Shown piece by piece: positions 51,142 to 59,566 of a stretch of DNA of 61,818 nucleotides. A program made the position numbers and the translations under genes. This stretch comes from Bradyrhizobium sp. CCH5-F6 (GTDB lineage: Bacteria > Pseudomonadota > Alphaproteobacteria > Rhizobiales > Xanthobacteraceae): contig NZ_LSIC01000199.1 in assembly GCF_001556045.1 (NCBI RefSeq), forward strand, positions 1 through 61,818, read 5' to 3'. Under the pieces are notes generated by a model. The model saw only the letters and a list, made by a program, of their open reading frames with translations, was not told the DNA's origin and ran no database searches. How positions within the stretch are numbered: the first letter of the stretch is position 1; each line of letters starts with the position of its first letter.

Positions 51142-51388
51142 GACGCGATCGGATGAGCGTGGCGCGGGCCGCCCGACGGCCGCTCCGCCGGAGAGGCCGC
51201 GGAGTAGGCGACAAGAGATCAGAGCGGCGCACGCGCTGCGGATCGTCTTGCGGAGGCCGATAGTCCGTCGTGGCGAGAACCCGAGCCGCGCTCCGTGCCG
51301 TCCGGGCAAAACTTTGGCCGGATGGAGTGCGGATCGGTTAGAATAGACGGGCTCTCCGCCACGGAGCGATGATTCGCCGGAGCCCTCA

Positions 51389-51832
51389 ATGACCGATACG
51401 AACGATGCAGTGGAAGCCGCTGCAGAACGAGACTTTCAGCGCAAAAAGGTGATCTTCGAGCAGGACTGCCAAGAGTTCCGCTCCCTGAACGGCTTCCTGT
51501 GGCAGATCCCGGTTATCGTCTCCACGCTGACCGGAGGCTTGTGGTTCGGCGCCGGCAAGATCGACGACCGCTTCCTGCAAGCGGCGCTCTTTCTGCTCGC
51601 GGGTTGCGCAAACCTGTGCTTCGTGTTCGTGCTGTGGCGACTTAGAAGCGGCGTCATGGAGCCTCTGCTCGGCCGGATCACCGAATATCAGGGCCGGCCG
51701 CGAAACGCCGGTAAGTACACGATGATCATCATGTTCTCGTTTCTGCTGGTATTGTCTTTCCTCCTGAGCGTCGCGGCGGTCGTAATGACGCTGACTTCAA
51801 AAGTCGGACCGGCCTGCCATGTGTCCACCTGA
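51389..51832 (+). CDS. Small membrane protein with cytoplasmic N terminus
   Basis: 147 residues. A charged N-terminal helix (about 8-35), then transmembrane segments at about 38-55, 60-83 and 110-135 (LWQIPVIVSTLTGGLWF, ALFLLAGCANLCFVFVLW, MIIMFSFLLVLSFLLSVAAVV). The layout resembles small defence-associated membrane proteins of the SLATT type, but I cannot assign it. It overlaps the methyltransferase start by 14 bases, so the two are probably one functional pair. Confidence 0.7.
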   Translation: MTDTNDAVEAAAERDFQRKKVIFEQDCQEFRSLNGFLWQIPVIVSTLTGGLWFGAGKIDDRFLQAALFLLAGCANLCFVFVLWRLRSGVMEPLLGRITEYQGRPRNAGKYTMIIMFSFLLVLSFLLSVAAVVMTLTSKVGPACHVST

Positions 51833-52445
51833 AACCGCCGCCCTCACCGCCGCAACCGACCGCTACTACGAGGAGCGCTCGGAAATCCTGCTGCGGAAAT
51901 ACGAGCAGGTCGGTTTCGAAGACGTCCATGCGGACCTGCTCGGGCTGATCGACGGCGTGACGGGCAGCGCTCTCGACATCGGTTGCGGGTCCGGGCGCGA
52001 TGCGGCCTGGCTCGCGCGGCACGGGTGGCTAGTCACGGCCGTCGATCCTTCCGCCGCCATGCTCGTCGGAGCCAGGCGGCTCCACCGCAGTCTTCGCATC
52101 CGATGGATGCAGGACGGTCTGCCCAAACTGGCAAAGGTCGCAAGCCTCGGCGCGACATACGATCTCGTGCTGCTCAGCGCGGTATGGATGCACGTTCCCG
52201 AGACGCTACAGGCCGAATCCGCCGCGACGGTCGCCCGCCTGACCGCGCAGGGCGGGATCGTCAATCTGACGATACGATCCGGCGGGAGCGAGCCGGAACG
52301 GGGCTTCCACGATACGGATGTCGATCTGCTCGGCGCGACATTCGCCGAACATGGCATCCTGCCCGTCGACGACGTCGTCGACGGCGACATATTCGCCCGG
52401 GAAGGGGTGGTATGGAATAAGCTGACGTTCCGGAAAACGCTCTGA
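51819..52445 (+). CDS. Class I SAM-dependent methyltransferase
   Basis: 208 residues. Motif I is LDIGCGSGRDAAWLA (about 52-66), followed by VTAVDPSAAML, YDLVLLSAVWMHV and GGIVNLTIR, which fit a complete Rossmann methyltransferase. The substrate is unknown; no DNA-methylase DPPY/NPPY motif is seen, so it is probably a small-molecule or protein enzyme. It overlaps the membrane gene by 14 bases. It lies between integrase 2 and the Ssp operon. Confidence 0.85.
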   Translation: MCPPETAALTAATDRYYEERSEILLRKYEQVGFEDVHADLLGLIDGVTGSALDIGCGSGRDAAWLARHGWLVTAVDPSAAMLVGARRLHRSLRIRWMQDGLPKLAKVASLGATYDLVLLSAVWMHVPETLQAESAATVARLTAQGGIVNLTIRSGGSEPERGFHDTDVDLLGATFAEHGILPVDDVVDGDIFAREGVVWNKLTFRKTL

Positions 52446-52710
52446 CTGCCACGCGTTCGGCGATGATAGGTCGGGCACCCAGTCACCGGATCGATTGTCC
52501 ACATCTATATATCTGAATGGCATAAATAGAATAGATATCCGACTCATTCTAACCTATTGCATCTGCCTGCGAATCTGACGGCCTTTCGAGGGGGTGGTCG
52601 AGAAGGGCAGTGGTCGGATTTCGGGGAAAAGGCCGGCCGTCGCGCGATTGTGCTTGCTGGTAACTACAACGTATGGGACGGATTCGATCGGGCTCAGGGC
52701 GGACTACGGC

Positions 52711-52923
52711 ATGGAAGAAAAGGGGAAATCCGTTCGGAGAGGCAAGCCTGGGCGCAAACCGGTCGAGGGCAACGACCTGCGCAAATTTTTGGCGACGCTT
52801 GAGGCGGAAACGATCAAGGGACTGAAGCATGCCGCAATTCAGGAGGGGACCACAGCCTCCGAAGTCTTGGAAAAGGCTGCCGCCGAATGGTTGGTGCGAC
52901 GGAAGGCGGGGGCGGTGAAATAA
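52711..52923 (+). CDS. Small ribbon-helix-helix-like protein
   Basis: 70 residues. A basic N terminus (RRGKPGRKPVEG) is followed by LRKFLATLEAETIKGLKHAAIQEGTTASEVLEKAAAEWLVRR in overlapping parts that fit a short strand and two helices (RHH fold). It starts the Ssp transcription unit, and its stop overlaps the next ATG (TAATG), so it could be an autoregulator of the operon. The 265 bp before it have no gene. Confidence 0.65.
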   Translation: MEEKGKSVRRGKPGRKPVEGNDLRKFLATLEAETIKGLKHAAIQEGTTASEVLEKAAAEWLVRRKAGAVK

Positions 52924-53063
52924 TGAAGCGTGGGGGTGCGCCGGGATTTCCTCGGCAGTTTTCGTTCTCCGATCTGCAGGCCGCGTTTCGGGACGCTCGC
53001 GGATCCCGGGCCATGAGAGACTGCGCCGACATCGCGGCGGTCCCGTTCGGGTTCGACCTATGA
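52923..53063 (+). CDS. 46-codon translationally coupled small gene
   Basis: The frame M-K-R-G-G-A-P-G-F-P-R starts in TAATG with the stop of the RHH gene and ends F-G-F-D-L-stop inside ATGA, where the stop overlaps the sspA start. Overlaps on both sides are strong evidence that it is translated in the operon. It is too short for usual ORF calls. It contains FSDLQAAFRDARGSRAM, probably one helix. No family recognised. Confidence 0.6.
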   Translation: MKRGGAPGFPRQFSFSDLQAAFRDARGSRAMRDCADIAAVPFGFDL

Positions 53064-54265
53064 ACAGGGTCGAGCTGGCCGAAAGAGGGCGGCCGGCCCG
53101 GGACGACCGGGTCGCTTCGGCGCGTCCAATATATATGGACCACCATGCCACCACCCCGGTCGATCCGAGGGTCGCGGACGTCGTACTCGATGCGATGGTC
53201 AACGTCTTCGGCAATGCGAACAGCGTCGACCATACGCATGGCGAGGCGGCGCTGGAGCTCGTGGAGCGGGCGACCGCGGAAGTCGCCGGCCTGATCGGTT
53301 CCGACGCCGCCGGTGTCAGATTCACCTCCGGATCGACCGAATCCATTCGGCTCGCCGTCGGTCACGCTATCGCGACGCGCCGCAATCGGGTGTTGCGGAT
53401 AGCGGCGACGACGGTGGAGCATCAGGCGGTGCTCGATGCCATCAGAATCGGGGTCCGCTCCGGGCTTGCCGAAGTCATTTGGATCGAAGTCGACGCCGAG
53501 GCCAACCTTCGTGCGGAAAGTCTTCAGGCCGCGTTATCGGAGAACGTCGATCTCGTCTGCGTCATGGGGGCGAACAACGAAGTAGGGACGATCTATCCGG
53601 TCGAGCAGATCGCGCGCGACGTTCATCTGGCCGGTGCGAAGGTGCTGGTGGACGGCACCCAGGCGGTCGGACGCGCGGACCTGAGAGTGCTGGATTGGGA
53701 TCTGGACTATCTCGCATTCAGCTCCCACAAGATCTACGGCCCGAAAGGGGTCGGAGCCCTTGCCGTCAGCAGCGACGCGGTACATTCCGAAATCACGGAG
53801 CATGTCCTGGGGCATGACGGCACGTTGAACGTCCCCGGGATCGCGGGTTTTGGAGAGGCTTGCCGTCTGATGAGGGTGGAGGGTGCCGGCGACGAGAGGC
53901 GTATCAGAGCGTGCCGCGATCGCCTGGAAACCCACCTCCTACGCGGCCTTCCCGACATCGTGGTGAACGGAAACCGTGGCAACAGGCTGGCGCACAACCT
54001 TCATCTCTCTGCGCCGGGGATACCCAACGACGCGGTCATCGCCAGGCTGCGCAACAAGGTGGCGGTCTCGACCGGCGCCGCCTGCTCGTCGGGAGCGCAG
54101 ACGCCGTCTCACGTGCTAAGGGCCATGGGCCTGTCGGAAAACATGCAGGAAGGCGCGATCCGGATCGGACTCGGGAAGTACACTACCCAGGACGAAGTCG
54201 ATCGCGCCGCCGCCGAAATCGTCGCGGCCGTCCGCGGAGTCGCCGGATCGATGCGGGGAGTTTGA
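53060..54265 (+). CDS. sspA: Cysteine desulfurase of the phosphorothioation system (SspA-type)
   Basis: 401 residues. IscS/NifS-like aminotransferase fold: IYMDHHATTPVDPRV (about 24-38), PLP lysine K224 (SSHKIYGPKG) and catalytic C342 (STGAACSSGAQTPSHVL). It would supply persulfide sulfur for DNA backbone modification. No IscU or other Fe-S genes are near, and the next gene is a DUF4007 protein, so SspA is preferred over a housekeeping IscS. The ATG overlaps the stop of the 46-codon gene. Confidence 0.88.
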   Translation: MNRVELAERGRPARDDRVASARPIYMDHHATTPVDPRVADVVLDAMVNVFGNANSVDHTHGEAALELVERATAEVAGLIGSDAAGVRFTSGSTESIRLAVGHAIATRRNRVLRIAATTVEHQAVLDAIRIGVRSGLAEVIWIEVDAEANLRAESLQAALSENVDLVCVMGANNEVGTIYPVEQIARDVHLAGAKVLVDGTQAVGRADLRVLDWDLDYLAFSSHKIYGPKGVGALAVSSDAVHSEITEHVLGHDGTLNVPGIAGFGEACRLMRVEGAGDERRIRACRDRLETHLLRGLPDIVVNGNRGNRLAHNLHLSAPGIPNDAVIARLRNKVAVSTGAACSSGAQTPSHVLRAMGLSENMQEGAIRIGLGKYTTQDEVDRAAAEIVAAVRGVAGSMRGV

Positions 54266-54267
54266 GG

Positions 54268-55221
54268 ATGATTGAAGGCGCGTTGATCTCGAGCCCGAAC
54301 GAGGTGCTGCGGTTCTCCGGACACGAGACCTTCGCCTGCCGTTACGCGTGGCTTCCGAAGGCTTATAGGGCGATCAAGGCCGATCCGGCGGCGTTCGCCG
54401 ACGAGCAGGCCGCCATGGTCGATCTCGGTATCGGCAAGAACATGGTTCGGTCGCTCCGGTTCTGGGTCGAGGCGACAGGCCTGGCGGAGCCGAAAAATGG
54501 GGATCTTCGTCTGACCGACTTCGCGCACGCGATCTTCGGCCCGAGGGGATTCGATCCGTACCTCGAAGATATCCGCACTCTGTGGCTTCTCCACTGGAAG
54601 CTTTCCTCACGCCGGAAGGGCGGCCTGTTCGCATGGCGCTTCCTGCTGAACCACTGGCCCTATCCCGAACTCACGCGCTCGGAAGCGCTCGGCGCGTTCG
54701 CGAGGGAATCGGTCAAGCTCGGCCACTCGCACTCGGCGATCACCCTCTCCCAGCACTTGGACGTCTTCCTGCACACGTATCGCCCGACGAAGTCGGCCGC
54801 TGTCGGCATCGAGGATTCTCTCGATGGTCCGTTGGTCCAGCTCGCGCTGCTGCAGCCCGTAGGAGAGCGAAAGGTCGACGGCGAGCGCTGGGAAAGCGTC
54901 TACTCGTTCAGGCGCGAACCGAAGCCGGAAATATCGGATGCGCTGTTCGCCTATTGCATCTCCGAATTCTGGGACAATTTCCGACCGGGCGAAAAGTCGT
55001 TGACCCTGCGCGAGGTCGCGTTGGCGCCGTGCTCGCCCGGTCAGGTCTTCAAGCTGCCGGAAGACGATGTCCGCAACAGGCTCGAGCGCGTCGGAGCTCC
55101 CGGCCGTACGGCTGCCTTCAACTATCAGTCCTCCGCCGTCCAAGGACTGCTGTCCCGGCAGAAGGGGGGGCGCGCCCCGACCTTGGCCGACGTCTACTCG
55201 GAGATGCCCGAACATGCATAA
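54268..55221 (+). CDS. sspB: DUF4007 protein (SspB-type)
   Basis: 317 residues. The DUF4007 signature LRFSGHETFACRYAWLPKAY (about 13-32) and MVDLGIGKNMVRSLRFWVEATGL is clear. In the described SspABCD system SspB is a DUF4007 protein with DNA-nicking activity that initiates single-stranded phosphorothioation. It starts 2 bp after sspA and overlaps the next gene by 8 bases. The short lead MIEGALISSPNEV is specific to this copy. Confidence 0.85.
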   Translation: MIEGALISSPNEVLRFSGHETFACRYAWLPKAYRAIKADPAAFADEQAAMVDLGIGKNMVRSLRFWVEATGLAEPKNGDLRLTDFAHAIFGPRGFDPYLEDIRTLWLLHWKLSSRRKGGLFAWRFLLNHWPYPELTRSEALGAFARESVKLGHSHSAITLSQHLDVFLHTYRPTKSAAVGIEDSLDGPLVQLALLQPVGERKVDGERWESVYSFRREPKPEISDALFAYCISEFWDNFRPGEKSLTLREVALAPCSPGQVFKLPEDDVRNRLERVGAPGRTAAFNYQSSAVQGLLSRQKGGRAPTLADVYSEMPEHA

Positions 55222-58200
55222 GACTATCGGCGGCCTGTTCGACATTCCGACCAGATTCCTTCGGTCCGTCCAGATCGATCGCGACTTCCACGACGCCGCG
55301 GCGTGCAGGAACTACATCGTCACGCCTTCCATGGCGGACGCCTTCCTGCGCATCGCCGAAGGTCTTGCCGCGGGATCTGGACGCCGGGCCTGGCGCATCA
55401 CCGGCGATTACGGCGTCGGCAAATCCTCCTTCGCGCTGGTTCTTGCCCATCTGCTTTTCGATCGTTCGCCGCCGGACATTTCGAAGATCGCCCGCGCGAT
55501 CGATTGGCCGAAGCGTGTGCCGGTCATGTTTCCCGTCCTGGTCACCGGCTCCCGCGAAGGAATCATTCCCGCCATCGCCCGCGGCGTCGCCGAGGCTCTC
55601 CGCAAGCGGCGCGCCCAACCAGGGCGGATTCCGCAGGCGGTGCTCGATATCGTAAGTTTCGCCGAAGACGTCGAACGATCGGGCGACCTCAAGGGACTGG
55701 AGAAGCTGATCGGGAAGATCCGTCAGCATGCCGGCGACAACGGTCAGGGCGTCTTTCTCGTCATCGACGAACTGGGAAAGAACCTCGAGCACGCAGCCCA
55801 ACGGCCCGAATTCGAGGACGTCTACGTCCTGCAGCGTCTGGCGGAGCTGGCGGCCCGCAGCGGCGAGCGCGCGTTCGTGCTGCTCGGATTGCTCCACCAG
55901 GGTTTCCATGCCTACGCGGAGAGCCTGCCGTCGGCTGTCCGTCACGAATGGGAAAAGGTGGCGGGTCGATTCGACGAAATCGTCTTCGACCAGCCGCTGG
56001 CCCACACGGCCGCTCTCGTCTCGGGAGCCCTGAACATCGACCTTCGTCGCGTTCCGGACGCGGTCTGCGCTGCCGCCAGACGTACCGCGAATGCAGCAGC
56101 CGCGGCCGGCTGGATCGGATCGGCCAAGCGCAATCTCGATGTTTTCGGCTCGGGACGAACCTATCCCATCCATCCCACCGTGCTGCCTGCCGTCGTCAGG
56201 TTCTTCGCCCGCTTCGGCCAGCATGAACGTTCGCTTTTCGGATTCTTGCTCTCGACCGACCCGTTCGGCGTCCAGTCGTTCTCCAACCGAACCATCGACC
56301 CGGGCACCTGGTACGACCTCTCCGAGTTCTACGACTATGTCCGCGCCGTCTTCGGGCACAAACTCGCCGGAGCCAGCTATCGGAGCCAGTGGCTCCGCAT
56401 CCTCGAGACCATCGACGGGGCTCACGACCTCAGTCGGCTTGCGGAACGCCTGCTGAAGGCGATCGGCGTCCTGAACCTTCTAGACGCCGACGATCTCGCC
56501 GCCACCCACCGTGCGCTGATCGCCGCTTTCGCGCCGAAGAAGGAAAGAGAGGTCGAAGCTGCGTTGAAGGAGTTGACCGCGGCCGGCCTGGTTTTCCGCC
56601 GTGGCCAGAACGGCGCCTACCGTCTTTGGCCCAATTCCAGCGTCGACCTGGAAGGAGCCTTTCAGACGGCATCGCGCGCTCTCGGACCTCTCGAAAGCGT
56701 CGCCGACAGTCTTCTGCCCTTTTTGGATCGAGAACCACTGCTTGCGCGACGTCATTACGTCGAAAGCGGTACGATGCGCTACTTCGAGGTCAGATACGCC
56801 AAGGTCGATGCCATTTCCCAGGTCGCCGCAAAGGATACCGATGCGGACGGCCTCGTCGTCATCGTCCTGCCCGACAGCGAGGCCGACCGAGCCGCCGCCA
56901 TCGAGGCATCGGCTTCTCCGTTCTTCGCGGAACGGAAGGACGTGGTCCTGGGTATCCCGGGCCCGTTGCGCTCGTTGGCCGTCGAATTGCAGGACCTCAA
57001 ACGGTGGCGCTGGGTGACCGAGAACACCCCAGAATTGTCCGGCGATGCGTATGCGTTGGCCGAGGCGACCCGGCAATCGGCTTCGGCTCATCGGGCCCTG
57101 AATGCGAAGGCGGCCAAGCTGGTCGGAACGCAAGGCGCGGCCGTCCTCGAGATGGACTGGTTTCTCGCCGGACAGAAGGTCGTGCTTCCGAAGCGCGGAG
57201 GAGCCTCCGCACTTCTTTCGGAGATTTGCGACGGTCTCTACCCGCAATCGCCGCTCATCGCGAACGAGCTTCTCAACCGGAACAGTCTGAGCAGCGCCGC
57301 GGCCGCAGCCAGGATGCGGTTGATCGAGGGCCTCTTCACGTCCGGCGACAAGCCGTTCTTCGGCATGGACGCCGAAAAGGCGCCGCCCGAAAAGTCCATG
57401 TATCTCTCGGTACTGCAGAAGGGCGGCATCCACGTGCGCGACGGCCACGGCATGAAGATCGTCGAGCCCGGCGCAAAGGCCGACGTCCTGCGCCTTCGCC
57501 CCGCGCTGAATGCGATACTCGCAAAGATCGAGAGGGCGCATGGCGGCCGCGTATCGGTAGCGGACATTCTGGCCGAGCTGAAGGCGCGGCCCTTCGGGGT
57601 CAGGGCGGGAGTCGCGCCCCTGCTGTTGGCGATCCTGCTGCAGACCAGAGGACACGAACTCGCCGTGTACGAGCACGGCACGTTTCTCCATCGCATGCGA
57701 GCTGCGGATTTTCTGAGGTTGACGAAGTCACCCGCGACCTTCGAGATCCAACACTGCCTCGTCGAGGGCATCAGGATCGAGGTCTTCAATCATCTGGCGA
57801 GCGCGTTCGCGGAAGGTGTGGGAGGCGACAGAAGGCCCGATCTGCTGGACGTCGTGAGGCCCCTCTGCCAATTCGCGGCGCAATTGCCCGAGTCCACACG
57901 CCGGTCGACGGCGCTCGGCGCCACCGCGATCGCGGTCCGCGACGCGCTCCTGTCCGCGCGCGAACCCGTCGTTCTGCTCTTCCAGGATCTTCCTCAGGCC
58001 TGCGGGATCGGGAAATTCGATCCGGGCGATGCGCCCAACGCGGCTCTCGTGACCGGCTTCGTGGCATCGCTGCAGGATGCGATCGGAGAGATGCGGGGCG
58101 CATATCCCGCATTGCTCGAGCGGATCGTCGCGAGCGTCTCCGAGTCCATCGGAGAAGACAAGAAGACGTTCGACCGGGCCAAGCTGGCAGCGCGCGCGGC

Positions 58201-58690
58201 CCGCGTCACGCTGGCGGCCCGCGAACCGCGGCTGCGGACGTTCGCGCTCCGCCTGCGGGATCCGGGACTTTCGGACGACACCTGGGCCGAGGCTCTGGCC
58301 AGCTACGTGGTATCGAAGCCTCCGGCGCGGTGGCTTCCGGGAGACGAGACCCGGTTCTGCGAAGAGATCTCCGCCCTCGCCGAACTGTTCAAGAAGGTCG
58401 AGGTCGCGGCGTTCGGCGCCGGTGGAGATGCGCCCAATCCAATGGCCGTGCGGTTGAATCTCACGAGAGGCGATGGGGTCGATCTCGTCCGGGTGATCGA
58501 ACCCCGCCTGAAGGAGGATGCCGCGACGGCGGAGCTCTTCGGTGTCTTCAACAACCTGCTTCCCAAGGACCAGCAGGCACGGATCGACGTACTGGCGCGC
58601 ATGCTCTGGGCGGAGCTCGGTGGAACGCACGAAGCCGGCGCCGACAATGCCAACGCAGGGCACCCGGCGAATTCGAGGTCAGCACAGTGA
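55214..58690 (+). CDS. sspC: Large P-loop ATPase (SspC-type)
   Basis: 1158 residues. Walker A G64-D-Y-G-V-G-K-S71, then VFLVIDELGKN with D185-E186 as Walker B. The long C-terminal part (about 350-1158) has no motif that I recognise. In SspABCD the SspC ATPase bridges SspB and SspD. The ATG at 55214 lies inside the sspB stop region; longer upstream frames are not needed. The stop overlaps the sspD GTG by 4 bases. Confidence 0.85.
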   Translation: MHKTIGGLFDIPTRFLRSVQIDRDFHDAAACRNYIVTPSMADAFLRIAEGLAAGSGRRAWRITGDYGVGKSSFALVLAHLLFDRSPPDISKIARAIDWPKRVPVMFPVLVTGSREGIIPAIARGVAEALRKRRAQPGRIPQAVLDIVSFAEDVERSGDLKGLEKLIGKIRQHAGDNGQGVFLVIDELGKNLEHAAQRPEFEDVYVLQRLAELAARSGERAFVLLGLLHQGFHAYAESLPSAVRHEWEKVAGRFDEIVFDQPLAHTAALVSGALNIDLRRVPDAVCAAARRTANAAAAAGWIGSAKRNLDVFGSGRTYPIHPTVLPAVVRFFARFGQHERSLFGFLLSTDPFGVQSFSNRTIDPGTWYDLSEFYDYVRAVFGHKLAGASYRSQWLRILETIDGAHDLSRLAERLLKAIGVLNLLDADDLAATHRALIAAFAPKKEREVEAALKELTAAGLVFRRGQNGAYRLWPNSSVDLEGAFQTASRALGPLESVADSLLPFLDREPLLARRHYVESGTMRYFEVRYAKVDAISQVAAKDTDADGLVVIVLPDSEADRAAAIEASASPFFAERKDVVLGIPGPLRSLAVELQDLKRWRWVTENTPELSGDAYALAEATRQSASAHRALNAKAAKLVGTQGAAVLEMDWFLAGQKVVLPKRGGASALLSEICDGLYPQSPLIANELLNRNSLSSAAAAARMRLIEGLFTSGDKPFFGMDAEKAPPEKSMYLSVLQKGGIHVRDGHGMKIVEPGAKADVLRLRPALNAILAKIERAHGGRVSVADILAELKARPFGVRAGVAPLLLAILLQTRGHELAVYEHGTFLHRMRAADFLRLTKSPATFEIQHCLVEGIRIEVFNHLASAFAEGVGGDRRPDLLDVVRPLCQFAAQLPESTRRSTALGATAIAVRDALLSAREPVVLLFQDLPQACGIGKFDPGDAPNAALVTGFVASLQDAIGEMRGAYPALLERIVASVSESIGEDKKTFDRAKLAARAARVTLAAREPRLRTFALRLRDPGLSDDTWAEALASYVVSKPPARWLPGDETRFCEEISALAELFKKVEVAAFGAGGDAPNPMAVRLNLTRGDGVDLVRVIEPRLKEDAATAELFGVFNNLLPKDQQARIDVLARMLWAELGGTHEAGADNANAGHPANSRSAQ

Positions 58691-59538
58691 CGGATTACGC
58701 GAACTTGGGACACGAACTCTTCGAAGGCCAGAAGCCGCGGCACGTCTTGAGCCTGTCCGGAGGAAAGGACAGCGCCGCTCTCGCGATCTACATGCGCGAC
58801 CGCGTTCCCGAAATGGAATACATCTTCCACGACACCGACAAGGAGCTTCCGGAAACATACGACTTTCTCGCGCGCCTCGAAGCGATCCTGGGCAAGCCGA
58901 TAGTCAAGACTTCGCCGACGGACACCTTCGATCATTGGCTCTCCGTGTACGGCGGCATGCTCCCATCCAATCACCGCCGGTGGTGCACCAGGATGCTGAA
59001 GCTCAAGCCTTTCGAGAACTACATCGGGGACGGCCCGGTGATAAACTACGTCGGCCTCAGGGCGGACGAAAACCGCACGGGCTACATCAGCACCAAACCG
59101 AACATCAAGGCGGTCTATCCTTTCCAGGAAGACGGCCTGGTCCGCGCCGACATCATCAGGATCCTCGAGGAGTCGAGCCTCGGCCTTCCGCCGTACATGG
59201 CGTGGGGAAGGTCCAGATCCGGCTGCTACTTCTGCTTCTACCAGCAGAAGATCGAATGGGTGCGTTTGAAGGAGCGGCATCCGGATCTGTTCGAGCGCGC
59301 GAAGGAATACGAGGAGCGGAGCCTCGGCTTCGGCGAACAGTTCTACTGGTGCCGGTCGGAGTCGCTTGCGCAGTTGGAGCGGCCGGAGAGAGTGGCGGAG
59401 ATCAAGCGGAACTGGGAGGCAAGCGAGGCGAAGAAGCGCGCCAGCCGCAAGAACCTGGCGCTGGTCGAAACGCTCGGCGGCCTTGAGCCCGAGGACGACG
59501 GCCACTTAAGAGACGGGTGCCTGGTATGCTCGCTTTGA
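58687..59538 (+). CDS. sspD: PAPS-reductase-like ATP pyrophosphatase (SspD/DndC-type)
   Basis: 283 residues from a GTG within GTGA. PP-loop S24-G-G-K-D-S29 for adenylation. Cys100 (HRRWCTRMLK), Cys180-x-x-Cys183 (GCYFCFYQ) and Cys222 may bind a 4Fe-4S cluster as in DndC/SspD, and a further CLVC lies at the C terminus. It is predicted to activate the DNA phosphate and transfer sulfur from SspA. It is coupled to sspC by a 4-base overlap. Confidence 0.88.
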   Translation: MTDYANLGHELFEGQKPRHVLSLSGGKDSAALAIYMRDRVPEMEYIFHDTDKELPETYDFLARLEAILGKPIVKTSPTDTFDHWLSVYGGMLPSNHRRWCTRMLKLKPFENYIGDGPVINYVGLRADENRTGYISTKPNIKAVYPFQEDGLVRADIIRILEESSLGLPPYMAWGRSRSGCYFCFYQQKIEWVRLKERHPDLFERAKEYEERSLGFGEQFYWCRSESLAQLERPERVAEIKRNWEASEAKKRASRKNLALVETLGGLEPEDDGHLRDGCLVCSL

Positions 59539-59566
59539 CCGCAGACCTTGCAAAGACGACGGAGCG

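Noticed and set aside
51352..51362. ctctccgccac, an 11-bp match to the tRNA-Ser 3' end just after integrase 2
   Set aside because: The same 11-mer also occurs inside a coding gene near 35316, so it is too short and frequent to be called an attachment site.
53060..54265. Housekeeping IscS or DndA alone
   Set aside because: No isc/suf genes near; the coupled DUF4007, P-loop ATPase and PAPS-reductase-like genes point to the Ssp type, and DndB/D/E-like genes are absent.
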